Assembly: GCA_037129555.1 (NCBI GenBank)
Contig: JBAXUS010000004.1
Span: 1-64,000 of the forward strand
Origin: JANXLS01 sp037129555
GTDB taxonomy: Bacteria > Planctomycetota > SZUA-567 > H5-PLA8
Direction of reading: 5' to 3'
Length of the DNA stretch: 64,000 bases
The position numbers and the translations under genes were made by a program. This document shows positions 43,544 through 51,425 of this stretch, piece after piece. The notes under the pieces were generated by a model. It made no database searches. It was not told the origin of the DNA and saw only the letters and a list, made by a program, of their open reading frames with translations. Each line of letters opens with the position of its first letter. Positions within the stretch are counted from its first letter, which is position 1.

Positions 43544-44065
43544 TTAGTATAACGATTTCAAATACGCCGTTACTGCCAAATCGGGACGCTCACCAATTGT
43601 GGATTCCGCACCACGCAAAATCTCTGGTGGATGGCTACCCACGAATTGCTTGCGGTCAATAACAAGCTTCGTTTTGAGATCGACAAGTGTAACGTCGCAG
43701 GTTTGTGAATACCCCGGTACGATTCCACCGGTGTCGTTTGTATACTGGCAGATTTGCTTTCTATCCCAGGACAATTGCGCAATCACGCCGACTTCTACCG
43801 GTGTCGCAGCAGCGACTTTTTCGGGCAATTGAAAATACAAGTCGTCGAAGTTCTTATCTTTCAGATTTACAACGATCATCTTGCCGGACCTGAACATGAA
43901 TTTGTGATCAGACTCATCCGGAGGAGCAAGATAAACACTCAAGAACGGCTTGAATGGTTCGAATTTCCGTTCACGCAAATGCGAACCGAGTCTAAACAAA
44001 AGCAGCACAGAGATCACCGCGCTGACCACTATACTTTTCAGTTTACCCGCGCCTTGATATGACAT
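43544..44065 (-). CDS. single-pass membrane protein of unknown function
   Basis: About 173 residues from the ATG at 44065; AAAGGG lies 7 bases upstream, whereas an ATG at 44071 is too close. A basic N-terminus leads into a membrane segment (SIVVSAVISVLLLFRLG). The remainder (about 150 residues) is likely outside, with two cysteines (QICQYT and SQTCDV). I do not recognise a family. It lies between OleD-like and OleC-like genes on the same strand, which may reflect chance rather than function. The AAAGGG leader comes from a repeat hairpin (44072-44084). Confidence 0.6.
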   Translation of the reverse strand: MSYQGAGKLKSIVVSAVISVLLLFRLGSHLRERKFEPFKPFLSVYLAPPDESDHKFMFRSGKMIVVNLKDKNFDDLYFQLPEKVAAATPVEVGVIAQLSWDRKQICQYTNDTGGIVPGYSQTCDVTLVDLKTKLVIDRKQFVGSHPPEILRGAESTIGERPDLAVTAYLKSLY

Positions 44066-44071
44066 GGTCAT

Positions 44072-44151
44072 GCCCTTTCAGGGCGATCCATTCCTCGGAT
44101 TCTTAATCCCAGGGCGATGCCCTGGGCTGATATATTGAGGCCTTTCAGGCC
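44072..44151. repeat. cluster of three small palindromes
   Basis: GCCCT-ttc-AGGGC (44072-44084), CCCAGGGC-gat-GCCCTGGG (44108-44126) and GGCCT-ttc-AGGCC (44139-44151). The middle unit matches the one at 6507-6526 apart from its loop, so it belongs to the same dispersed family. The first and third have the same loop and different, self-consistent arms. It supplies the ribosome-binding region of the 44065 gene. Confidence 0.7.
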
Positions 44152-44181
44152 AGTACGGCGTTGTCTTCGAATCGTTAGACA

Positions 44182-45822
44182 TCAATTTCGAACATAGGAC
44201 TTCGAAACATTTTTTCCGATCAACTCCCGGTCAATCTTTGCATTGTGCCGGACGTCGACCGGGAATGGTTTTCGATAGAACTCGACGCGATCAACATGTT
44301 GCCCCAAAGGTTCCAATTTCCAGTGCTTCACGATCTCTTGTTCTACACCAGCGGCGCGGCGTTTCACGTGCCATTCGAGCGCGAGAGCGGGATTGGATGA
44401 GCTGGTTTTGATCAGCGCGGCTCGGGCTTCAATACCCATTTTTGCGCGCAGGAATTCCTCGACGATTGCTTCGCAGCAGACGCTGTAAAAAACGCTTCCG
44501 TTGGCGGCGGTGACGCGGTGAGCAAGGCGACCACAGAACCAAATACGGCCCGTTTCATCAAGGTAGCCCATGTCGCCCATGCGGTGCCAGAGGCGGCCGG
44601 TGTCGTCGATGATTTTTGCAGCGGCCGTCGCTTCTGGCATCTCAAAATATTCTTTTGTGACCACCGGGCCGCTGACGATGATTTCGCCAATGGTGTTGGG
44701 AGTCAAGGGTGTGATACTTTTTGCGGCATCATAATTGACGACTCGAACCGTCATACTCGGGAGCGGCTTCCCGACGCAATGTCCCCTTCCCTGCCGCGTC
44801 AGTGCCCACGTTTCGTTGAGGACTTCGGAGCCGCGCATGCTGGATACGGGCAGCGCTTCCGTTGCACCGTAGGGAATGAAGACGTCAGCGTCCTTCGATA
44901 AAATGGTCGCGAATGGCGCGAGCACGTCGCCGCGCACAGGCGCTCCGGCCATCATGATGCGCTTGAGGTTCGGAAGTGTGACGCCGCGTTCAATGCAGCG
45001 TGGGCCGACGCGTTTCCAGATCGCGGGCGAGCCGAACGAATACGTCACGGCGCGCGATTGGATCGCGTCAATGAGTTTGTCCGGATCGCACGTGGCCGGG
45101 CGCGAGGGGTTCATGTCGGGGATCACGCAGGTCGTGCCGAGCGCGGTCGAAAACAACGCAAAAAGCGGAAACGCCGGGAGGTCGATTTCGCCGGGTTCGA
45201 TGTTGAAATGTGAGCGAATCGCTTCGACTTGCGCGCCGAACATGCCGTGCTCGTAACAGACGCCTTTGGGCGGGCCGGTTCCTCCGGATGTGAAGAGGAT
45301 GGCGGCGGGCGATTCGGTTGTCGTGTCGGCGATTTTATACGGGCCGCGTTTGAGTCCACTTGCTCGAATTTTCGCGAGTGTCGGGCCGCCCCAAAACCAG
45401 CGGCGGCCAACGGTCACGGCCACGCGTACGGTATCGAACGCAGCGTGGCCGGTCAAAGCTCGCAACGCATGAGCCGCCGGGATTGCGATCATGGCTTCGG
45501 GTTTCGCGCGAGCGACGCAGTGCAGTAAATTTGTGCGGCCCATGCCCGGATCAATCAGCACCGGGACCGCGCCGATTTTAAAGACTGCGAACGTCAGCGC
45601 GACGAATTCCAATCCGGGCCGAACGCCCAACAACACGCGACTCCCTGGGCCGATACCTGCTTCCGAAAGTCCCCACGCAAGCGCGTCGCATTCAGAGTTC
45701 AATTCCGAAAACGTGAGCTTCGTCCGGCCGAAACCATCAGGCGCATGTGCGCAGATGATGGCGTCGCGGTTGGGCGCGGTACGGGCCATTTCGGGAAGGA
45801 ATTGAGCGATGTTGAACCGCAT
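44182..45822 (-). CDS. oleC: AMP-binding enzyme, OleC-like beta-lactone synthetase
   Basis: 546 residues from the ATG at 45822 with GGAG 5 bases upstream; the TTG at 45837 is rejected. The acyl-adenylate motif TSGGTGPPKG is at 178-187, with LFTSGG before it, and the later GDMGYLDETGRIWFCGR motif is intact. The sequence groups by eye with OleC-like fatty acid ligases (ARTAPNRDAII, LIDPGMGR). OleC turns a beta-hydroxy acid into a beta-lactone in long-chain olefin synthesis. An OleD-like gene follows on the same strand after the small membrane-protein gene. OleA and OleB are absent here. Confidence 0.8.
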   Translation of the reverse strand: MRFNIAQFLPEMARTAPNRDAIICAHAPDGFGRTKLTFSELNSECDALAWGLSEAGIGPGSRVLLGVRPGLEFVALTFAVFKIGAVPVLIDPGMGRTNLLHCVARAKPEAMIAIPAAHALRALTGHAAFDTVRVAVTVGRRWFWGGPTLAKIRASGLKRGPYKIADTTTESPAAILFTSGGTGPPKGVCYEHGMFGAQVEAIRSHFNIEPGEIDLPAFPLFALFSTALGTTCVIPDMNPSRPATCDPDKLIDAIQSRAVTYSFGSPAIWKRVGPRCIERGVTLPNLKRIMMAGAPVRGDVLAPFATILSKDADVFIPYGATEALPVSSMRGSEVLNETWALTRQGRGHCVGKPLPSMTVRVVNYDAAKSITPLTPNTIGEIIVSGPVVTKEYFEMPEATAAAKIIDDTGRLWHRMGDMGYLDETGRIWFCGRLAHRVTAANGSVFYSVCCEAIVEEFLRAKMGIEARAALIKTSSSNPALALEWHVKRRAAGVEQEIVKHWKLEPLGQHVDRVEFYRKPFPVDVRHNAKIDRELIGKNVSKSYVRN

Positions 45823-45870
45823 GGAACTCCGAAACAATCAGGGTGTATCATCGGAATCGCAGTAGCCTTT

Positions 45871-46030
45871 CCCCTCTCCCCTTGAGGGAGAGGGCCGACG
45901 AGACAGCCTTTCCGTCTCGCGGGGTGAGGGGTAAACGCTAGGATTAATCCATGCGCTTGGATTAATCAACGCCATCCCCTCACCCCGCGAAGGAGTACCT
46001 TCGTCGGCCCTCTCCCCCAAGGGGAGAGGG
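45871..46030. repeat. structured inverted-repeat element, copy 2
   Basis: This occupies the middle of the 316-base gap 45823-46138. It has the same plan as copy 1 at 16320-16478. The outer arm CCCCTCTCCC starts at 45871 and the closing GGGGAGAGGG ends at 46030. Hairpins are CGAGAC/GTCTCG (45899-45904 with 45914-45919) and CGAAGG/CCTTCG (45988-45993 with 45998-46003). Relative to copy 1 each hairpin has a C-G pair changed to A-T on both sides. The terminator at 46074-46113 fills most of the remainder of the gap. Confidence 0.85.
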
Positions 46031-46073
46031 AACTGCGGCGTGATTTCGGTGATGCACTCGAACAATCACCTGC

Positions 46074-46113
46074 GTTAAATAAAATCGGCACCCAACAAAT
46101 TGGGTGCCGATTT
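46074..46113 (-). terminator. rho-independent terminator of the GspF/PilC gene
   Basis: AAATCGGCACCCAA (46082-46095) pairs perfectly with TTGGGTGCCGATTT (46100-46113) around caaa. On the minus strand it is followed by TTTTATTTAA. It lies 25 bases past the stop of the gene ending at 46139. Confidence 0.8.
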
Positions 46114-46138
46114 CGGATTCGATTGACAGATCGATTGT

Positions 46139-47422
46139 TTACTTTCCGGCGCTCAAGCGATCCATGATCTTGATCAGCGGCATGAAGAGCGCGATGACGA
46201 TGAAGCCGACGGTCAGACCCATGACGACGATCAAAATCGGTTCCAACAAGCTCATCAAGGCACTGACCAGCGTATCGACTTCGTTGTCGTACGTGTCTGC
46301 GACTTTCATCAACATCTTGTCCAATTCGCCGGTTTCTTCACCGACTTGAATCATGTTGACGACGAGATCGTCGAAGACGCCGGAGTGCTTCAAAGGTTCG
46401 GCGATAGTGTCGCCTTCTTTAATCGAGTTGTGGACCGTTTCGACGGCGTTCGCGACGACGGCATTGGATGTAGCCAATTTAATGATCGAGAGGGCTTCGA
46501 GAATCGGAACACCGGAAGTGACAAGCGTCCCCAGTGTGCGGCAGAAGCGGCTGACCGACGACTTCGAAATGATCCCGCCGAAGATCGGCACTTTCAACGA
46601 AATGGCATCGACGATCAAGCGACCACGCGGGGTTCGGACGATCATTTTAAAGATGACCCAGAACAGCACCGGCGTGAAGATCAGGATGTACCAGTAATTT
46701 TTCATCACGGACGAAATGGCCAGCAGCACCAGTGTCGGGCCGGGCAATTCGCCGACGTCCATTTCAACGAACATTTCCTGGAACTTCGGAATGATGAAGA
46801 TCATGATGAACGACAAAATACAGGACGCGATGAAGACGACGGCGGCGGGATACACGAGCGCACCGATGATCTTTTGCTGGAGGCGTTGCGCCTTTTCGCG
46901 GTAGTCGGCGAGGCGTTCGAGAATTTCGTCGAGCACACCGCCCGCTTCACCGGCGCGGATCATGTTGACGTACAATTTGTCGAAGACACGCGGGTGCTTT
47001 CCGAGGCCTTCGGAAAGCGAGGAACCGCCTTCGACGTCTTCTTTCACGTCGGCGATCGCGGATTTCAAAATGCCGGGGCGCAATTGCGTGACAAGAATAT
47101 CGAGACTGCGGACGACCGGCAAGCCGGCGTCCAAGAGAGTTGCAAACTGACGCGTGAACGCGGTCAATTCCTTGGGCTTGACGCGCCAAGCGAAGATCGC
47201 GCCGCCTTTTTTCTTTTCGGGTGCGGCCGACTGGGCCATGCCAAAATTCTGCGCGCCACCCCCGCCACCACTCGGCGCTTTTCCACCCTTCTGTGTCACT
47301 CGTGTCGGGAAGAGGCCCATGCCCTTGAGTTTTTCGAGCGCATCTGCTTCCGATGCGGCGTCGATATCGGACCTGACTTCTTTACCTTGGGTGTCCATTG
47401 CCTCGTATGCGAACGACGCCAT
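46139..47422 (-). CDS. type II secretion / type IV pilus inner-membrane protein (GspF/PilC type)
   Basis: A 427-residue protein with an N-terminal region of about 50 residues (FAYEAMDTQGKEV), a Gly-rich linker, then two T2SF domains. FTRQFATLLDAGLPVVRSLDIL starts the first and FCRTLGTLVTSGVPILEALSII the second. Three membrane segments are evident. It forms the platform for the assembly ATPase in pilus or secretion machinery. Neither ATPase nor secretin is adjacent, so this is a scattered locus. The GGAG leader 7 bases upstream of the ATG is clear, and it may work with the GspK-like giant at 23301-29318. Confidence 0.92.
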   Translation of the reverse strand: MASFAYEAMDTQGKEVRSDIDAASEADALEKLKGMGLFPTRVTQKGGKAPSGGGGGAQNFGMAQSAAPEKKKGGAIFAWRVKPKELTAFTRQFATLLDAGLPVVRSLDILVTQLRPGILKSAIADVKEDVEGGSSLSEGLGKHPRVFDKLYVNMIRAGEAGGVLDEILERLADYREKAQRLQQKIIGALVYPAAVVFIASCILSFIMIFIIPKFQEMFVEMDVGELPGPTLVLLAISSVMKNYWYILIFTPVLFWVIFKMIVRTPRGRLIVDAISLKVPIFGGIISKSSVSRFCRTLGTLVTSGVPILEALSIIKLATSNAVVANAVETVHNSIKEGDTIAEPLKHSGVFDDLVVNMIQVGEETGELDKMLMKVADTYDNEVDTLVSALMSLLEPILIVVMGLTVGFIVIALFMPLIKIMDRLSAGK

Positions 47423-47657
47423 GACATTCTCCAGTCTTTCGATTAATAGAAATGCAAAACAATTAAAATTCGAATCACGATCGCGAGAGTATCGCTATTT
47501 TTCACGGGCTGTCAATATAGAGGCGCGAAATTCCTCGCAGGAATCGATACTTTTCGTTCGATGACCTGTTCAAACCTTCGGGGCACTCTGCGTTTTATTT
47601 TCGCAGCCCGTCGTGTATGATCCCGCTTGCAGTGTCCATATTTAAGGAGCGCACGCC

Positions 47658-49889
47658 ATGTCCGTCGTTCAGCGCACGTCCCGATTGTCTCGATCCATTC
47701 TCTTCCTGTTGGCCTTATTGCTGGTCTCGGTGTGCAGCTTCGTCCGAGCTGAAGAACCTGCCGATGTGGTGGACTTGACGAAAGCTGTTGCGGCACCTGA
47801 TCCGAAGATCGCTAAATTTATCGCCCAGCTTGGCTCGCCCGATACCGTGTTGCGCGAGGAAGCGGAGACTGCGTTGATGGCCGCTGGAAAAGCCGCCATC
47901 GCTCCATTGAAAACCGCTGAAGCGTCCGCGAATGCGGAGATCGCCGCTCGCGCCAAACGATTGAGCGGACGTCTTTCCGAACTCACAGTCAAAGCCGGAA
48001 GCTATGCGGAATATCTCCCGTCGGACACCATTCTGTATTTGGAATTCCGAGACACGGCTACGACCTTTGATCGCTTGAAACGTACACCCCTGTCCAAATT
48101 CTGGGATAAGCAATCGACCAAAATTTTCATGCAGGGATTTCGCACTGAGCAGTTGCCGAACGAAGTGAAAGTGCTTGACGCCGCAACCGCGTTGCCGAAA
48201 TTGGCCAGCGGGCGGGCGCTGTTTGCACTATCGAGTCCGGACACGATTGAAGCGCACGAAATCGATCCGCCGCTCATTTATGTGTACGAGACGCAGAGCA
48301 TGCGGATTGCAGAAGCGCATGTCCGCAGCTTGTTCGAAGGCATGAACGACGCTGTGAAAACAAAGCGAAAATATAACACGTTTGAGATCGAAGAGCAGAT
48401 CAACGCGTGTTCGGTTTTCGGCGCGCAACGCATCATTCATGCGCTCACGCCCAAAGGCATGGAAACGTTTCTCGATCATTTGAAAAAGCCGCCGGGGAAT
48501 CCGTTGTCGAGGCTGACAGCTGATATGAAAACCAAACGTCCGGACGCCGACATTTATTTCCGGCTGAGCGCAGACGGTTTGAAAACACTTGCGGAAGCGA
48601 ACCAACTGCTCGATGACGACTTGACCAAGCGCATTGAAACGTTCGGGCTCGAAGAGGGCGGATTTATCGAAGACGCGCTGACGTTGAATGCGGAGGGCAT
48701 CGAGGATTTTGCGCGGATTTTTCCAGGCGGTAACGCGCGGAGCAAAGGCCTGATGTCGGTGCTGCAACGCATGACGGTCAAAGCGGCTCCGCCCGTGCAA
48801 GCCAACCAGCCGCAGGCGCTGGACATGGTGCCGTGGCAGGCGGCGATGGTCGTGTCGTTCAGCGGCGACGCAGCGACGAGTGCGGTGGAATTGACCGCTG
48901 CGCTGCGGGCGCTCGACGCGTTGGGTGGTGAACTCGTTCATCCGGAAGCGAATCTGAACAATGTCAATCCGCCTGCGAACGCGCAGAATGCGTTAGATCC
49001 GGTTCGTCCTCCCCGAGCGAAAACGGCTGCTGAAGAGGCGTTGAATTTGGGTGGCGGAAATGTGCTTGATGACAAGAAAGATTTGAAGACTCCGGCCAAA
49101 GACATGGCGAACAAAAAGCCTGGTAAGAAAGCAGACAAAGCCGCTGAACCGGAGCGGACGGCGCCGCGATTCGAGCGGTTGCTTCACGCCGGATTCACGC
49201 TGGAGCAATTGTTGCAACAAGTGGACGGACCGATGGTGCTCGCCCTTTTTCCGGAGCGCGTAGATGTGTCGAAACTGGCCAAACCTGACGCTGCGAACAA
49301 CCCGCCGGACCCCGATCATGTGCCGATGGCCGTGCTCGTCGGAATGTATTTGAAAGACCCGGCTCCGATTGAACTGGCGCTGAAACGAGCCAACAAAGGC
49401 GTGGACCACAAATACATCGAGCACGTGCTGGACGGCGGAACGTTCTTCTCGGAAGACGAAGATGAGAACAGCGCTGGATTCTGGTTGCGGGGCAATTATT
49501 TCGCGTGGGGAACGTCGCGCGATATTTTGGATTTGGCAGGGACAGCGGTGTTGAATCAGAACGGTAATGAGCGCATGACGGCGCGGCAGTCGCACATCGA
49601 TTACATGGCGAAGAATTACGATCCGGCAGCGTTGCTGAATGTGTACGGCGACTCTCGTCAGTTCCTTGAAATGCCGTACAAGATGGCGCAGTTGCAATGG
49701 CAGACCGATCCGAAGAATCCGTTTCCGGATTTCGCTGTAGCCGCCGGGCTGCTCAAAGGCAACACGATGCACATGAAAATCAAGCAGGTTCAGGGCGGAT
49801 TGCAGATTGAAGCGCAGTCGCCTTTGTCACTGATGGGGATGTTGCAAGCGATCTTGAAGCCGCTGAAAGAAGCGGCGTTGATTCAGTAG
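47658..49889 (+). CDS. large exported protein with HEAT-like N-terminal module
   Basis: A 743-residue protein with a signal peptide ending near VRA (residue 31) and AAGGAG 9 bases upstream. Residues 50-110 form a HEAT-like helical module (IAQLGSPDTVLREEAETALMAAGKAAIAPLK, then EIAARAKRLSGRL). The same type of module opens the protein at 60833-62632. The remainder has repeated alpha/beta stretches around LPSDTILYLEFRD and later ALFPERVDV. A basic low-complexity linker is near 475-500. It may be related to DUF3352-type proteins, but that is a weak impression and I do not assign a function. Confidence 0.65.
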   Translation: MSVVQRTSRLSRSILFLLALLLVSVCSFVRAEEPADVVDLTKAVAAPDPKIAKFIAQLGSPDTVLREEAETALMAAGKAAIAPLKTAEASANAEIAARAKRLSGRLSELTVKAGSYAEYLPSDTILYLEFRDTATTFDRLKRTPLSKFWDKQSTKIFMQGFRTEQLPNEVKVLDAATALPKLASGRALFALSSPDTIEAHEIDPPLIYVYETQSMRIAEAHVRSLFEGMNDAVKTKRKYNTFEIEEQINACSVFGAQRIIHALTPKGMETFLDHLKKPPGNPLSRLTADMKTKRPDADIYFRLSADGLKTLAEANQLLDDDLTKRIETFGLEEGGFIEDALTLNAEGIEDFARIFPGGNARSKGLMSVLQRMTVKAAPPVQANQPQALDMVPWQAAMVVSFSGDAATSAVELTAALRALDALGGELVHPEANLNNVNPPANAQNALDPVRPPRAKTAAEEALNLGGGNVLDDKKDLKTPAKDMANKKPGKKADKAAEPERTAPRFERLLHAGFTLEQLLQQVDGPMVLALFPERVDVSKLAKPDAANNPPDPDHVPMAVLVGMYLKDPAPIELALKRANKGVDHKYIEHVLDGGTFFSEDEDENSAGFWLRGNYFAWGTSRDILDLAGTAVLNQNGNERMTARQSHIDYMAKNYDPAALLNVYGDSRQFLEMPYKMAQLQWQTDPKNPFPDFAVAAGLLKGNTMHMKIKQVQGGLQIEAQSPLSLMGMLQAILKPLKEAALIQ

Positions 49890-49941
49890 CGTTGGGCTAC
49901 AACGCTGCACATTCTTTGCGAAACGCTAACCGCAATGCCGC

Positions 49942-49968
49942 TTGACAACAGCGGCTTTGTGCTAAAGT
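49942..49968 (+). promoter_or_regulatory. candidate promoter of the aquaporin gene
   Basis: TTGACA (49942-49947) is a perfect -35. TAAAGT (49963-49968) is a four-of-six -10 after a 15-base spacer. CCGCT (49938-49942) and AGCGG (49950-49954) bracket the -35 and could be an operator. The aquaporin ATG is 53 bases downstream. Confidence 0.4.
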
Positions 49969-50020
49969 GCCGTACGAATTTACACAGACCATTTTCATCC
50001 CATTTTTTAGGAGGTTCTGC

Positions 50021-50632
50021 ATGAACACACGTGGCGTACTTGTGGAGTTTATTGGCACGTTTATTTTCTTGGTGGTCATCGGCTTGGTGGGCGGCGTGAT
50101 GGCTCCCTTGGCCATCGGCTGCATGTTGATGGTGCTGGTCTACGGCGGCGGGCATATCTCCGGCGGACACTACAACCCGGCTGTGACGCTCGGCGTGTTT
50201 TTGCGTGGAAAGTGCCCGAAGGTAGATGTGATCCCATACATGGTCGCGCAGGTCGTTGCGGCGATTCTCGGCGGATTGCTAGTCAATTACCTCGCCGGTC
50301 CCCACACGCCAATCACCGTGGACGTGACGAAGGCGATGATCGTCGAATTCATCTTCACGTACTTCTTGGTCAACAACGTCTTGAATACGGCGACATCCAA
50401 GAAGAACGCCGGTAATTCATACTACGGCCTCGCGATCGGCTTCACGGTCGTGGTCGCGGCGTATGCGGCGGGGGCAATTTCCGGTGGCGCATTCAACCCG
50501 GCGGTGGCCTGCGGAATCACCGTGATGGGCGTGAGCCCAGTCGCCAACATCTGGATCTACTTCGTCCCGAATTTCCTTGCGGCGATTGTGGCGGCGAGCG
50601 TGTATAAATTCGTGAATCCGGATGAGATTTAA
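50021..50632 (+). CDS. aquaporin-family channel lacking the filter arginine
   Basis: 203 residues from the ATG at 50021, with AGGAGG 6 bases upstream; the frame before it (to 49967) has no leader. There are six membrane segments. The two pore loops are SGGHYNPAVTLG (NPA at 52-54) and SGGAFNPAVACG (NPA at 159-161). In classical aquaporins the second NPA is followed by the Arg of the selectivity filter; here it is Val162. That would widen and neutralise the filter, so the solute may not be water alone. It is shorter than most aquaporins (about 230-270). A good terminator follows. Confidence 0.9.
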   Translation: MNTRGVLVEFIGTFIFLVVIGLVGGVMAPLAIGCMLMVLVYGGGHISGGHYNPAVTLGVFLRGKCPKVDVIPYMVAQVVAAILGGLLVNYLAGPHTPITVDVTKAMIVEFIFTYFLVNNVLNTATSKKNAGNSYYGLAIGFTVVVAAYAAGAISGGAFNPAVACGITVMGVSPVANIWIYFVPNFLAAIVAASVYKFVNPDEI

Positions 50633-50660
50633 ACGATACGATTTGACGTGATTGAGAGAA

Positions 50661-50692
50661 AAAGGGAGAGCGTAGGTGCTCTCCCTTTTTTT
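50661..50692 (+). terminator. rho-independent terminator after the aquaporin gene
   Basis: AAAGGGAGAGC (50661-50671) pairs with GCTCTCCCTTT (50678-50688) around a six-base loop, followed by more T. Confidence 0.85.
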
Positions 50693-50784
50693 ATTGACGA
50701 CGGTGAATGGAAAGAAGTTCACAAGCGGGAAATAATGGGTATAATTGGCCGCGTAGATATGCGAAAAACACGAGGGTAAGGACC

Positions 50785-51342
50785 ATGACAGCACTACTTG
50801 AGCCTAAAATTATGACGCAAATCGCGTTCCTGGAAATGGAGCACGATGGTCTTTTCGAATTCGTCAATGGCGAGATTGTGGAGAAAAACATGGGCGCGAT
50901 TTCGATGGAGATTGGCAACGTCATCCTGTTTATTTTGCGCACGTATTGCTATGAACACAAGCTCGGCCGGGTCATGATGGAGCAATTTTTCCAATGTTAC
51001 AGCGACGACCCCGAGCGCGTTCGCAGACCAGACGTTGCGTTCATTTCAAAAGGGAAACTTCCCGGCGATAAGCTTCCTGAGGGCGCTATTTCCGTCGTCC
51101 CAGACCTCGTCGTGGAAGTGGTTTCTCCGTATGACAAGCAATACAAGGTCGATGAAAAAGTGAAGGAGTATCTCGACGCTGGCGTCCGCATCGTTTGGGT
51201 TGTCAGCCCCCCGGGCCAGTACGTTCGCATTTATCGCAATGGGCGTCCAACAACCGAGCTATCCATAGCCGACACCATCACCGGCGAGGACGTGATCGCC
51301 GGATTTTCGTGCAAGGTCTCCGAATTTTTTGCGACCATTTAG
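50785..51342 (+). CDS. Uma2 family PD-(D/E)xK nuclease-like protein
   Basis: 185 residues from the ATG at 50785, with AAGGA just upstream; the frame before it is unsupported. The signature is RRPDVAFI (Asp83), DLVVEVVSP (Glu111) and KVDEKVKEYLDAG after it, which is typical of Uma2. It is closer to the common form of the family than the copy at 19363-19926. No toxin-antitoxin-like partner is beside it. Function is unknown, as for the family. Confidence 0.85.
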   Translation: MTALLEPKIMTQIAFLEMEHDGLFEFVNGEIVEKNMGAISMEIGNVILFILRTYCYEHKLGRVMMEQFFQCYSDDPERVRRPDVAFISKGKLPGDKLPEGAISVVPDLVVEVVSPYDKQYKVDEKVKEYLDAGVRIVWVVSPPGQYVRIYRNGRPTTELSIADTITGEDVIAGFSCKVSEFFATI

Positions 51343-51355
51343 CTCTTGTTAAGGC

Positions 51356-51383
51356 TTGACTTTGCCCGGCGTGAGTCTATTCT
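51356..51383 (+). promoter_or_regulatory. candidate promoter of asd
   Basis: TTGACT (51356-51361), a five-of-six -35, is followed after 16 bases by TATTCT (51378-51383), a four-of-six -10. The asd ATG is 43 bases downstream of the -10. Confidence 0.45.
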
Positions 51384-51425
51384 GTTTCAGCCTATTTTTT
51401 AGGCACACTGAAAAGGAGAGTAGAC

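Noticed and set aside
45838..46065. 75-codon frame in the structured element
   Set aside because: It is a translation of copy 2, with the same repeat-derived pattern as copy 1.
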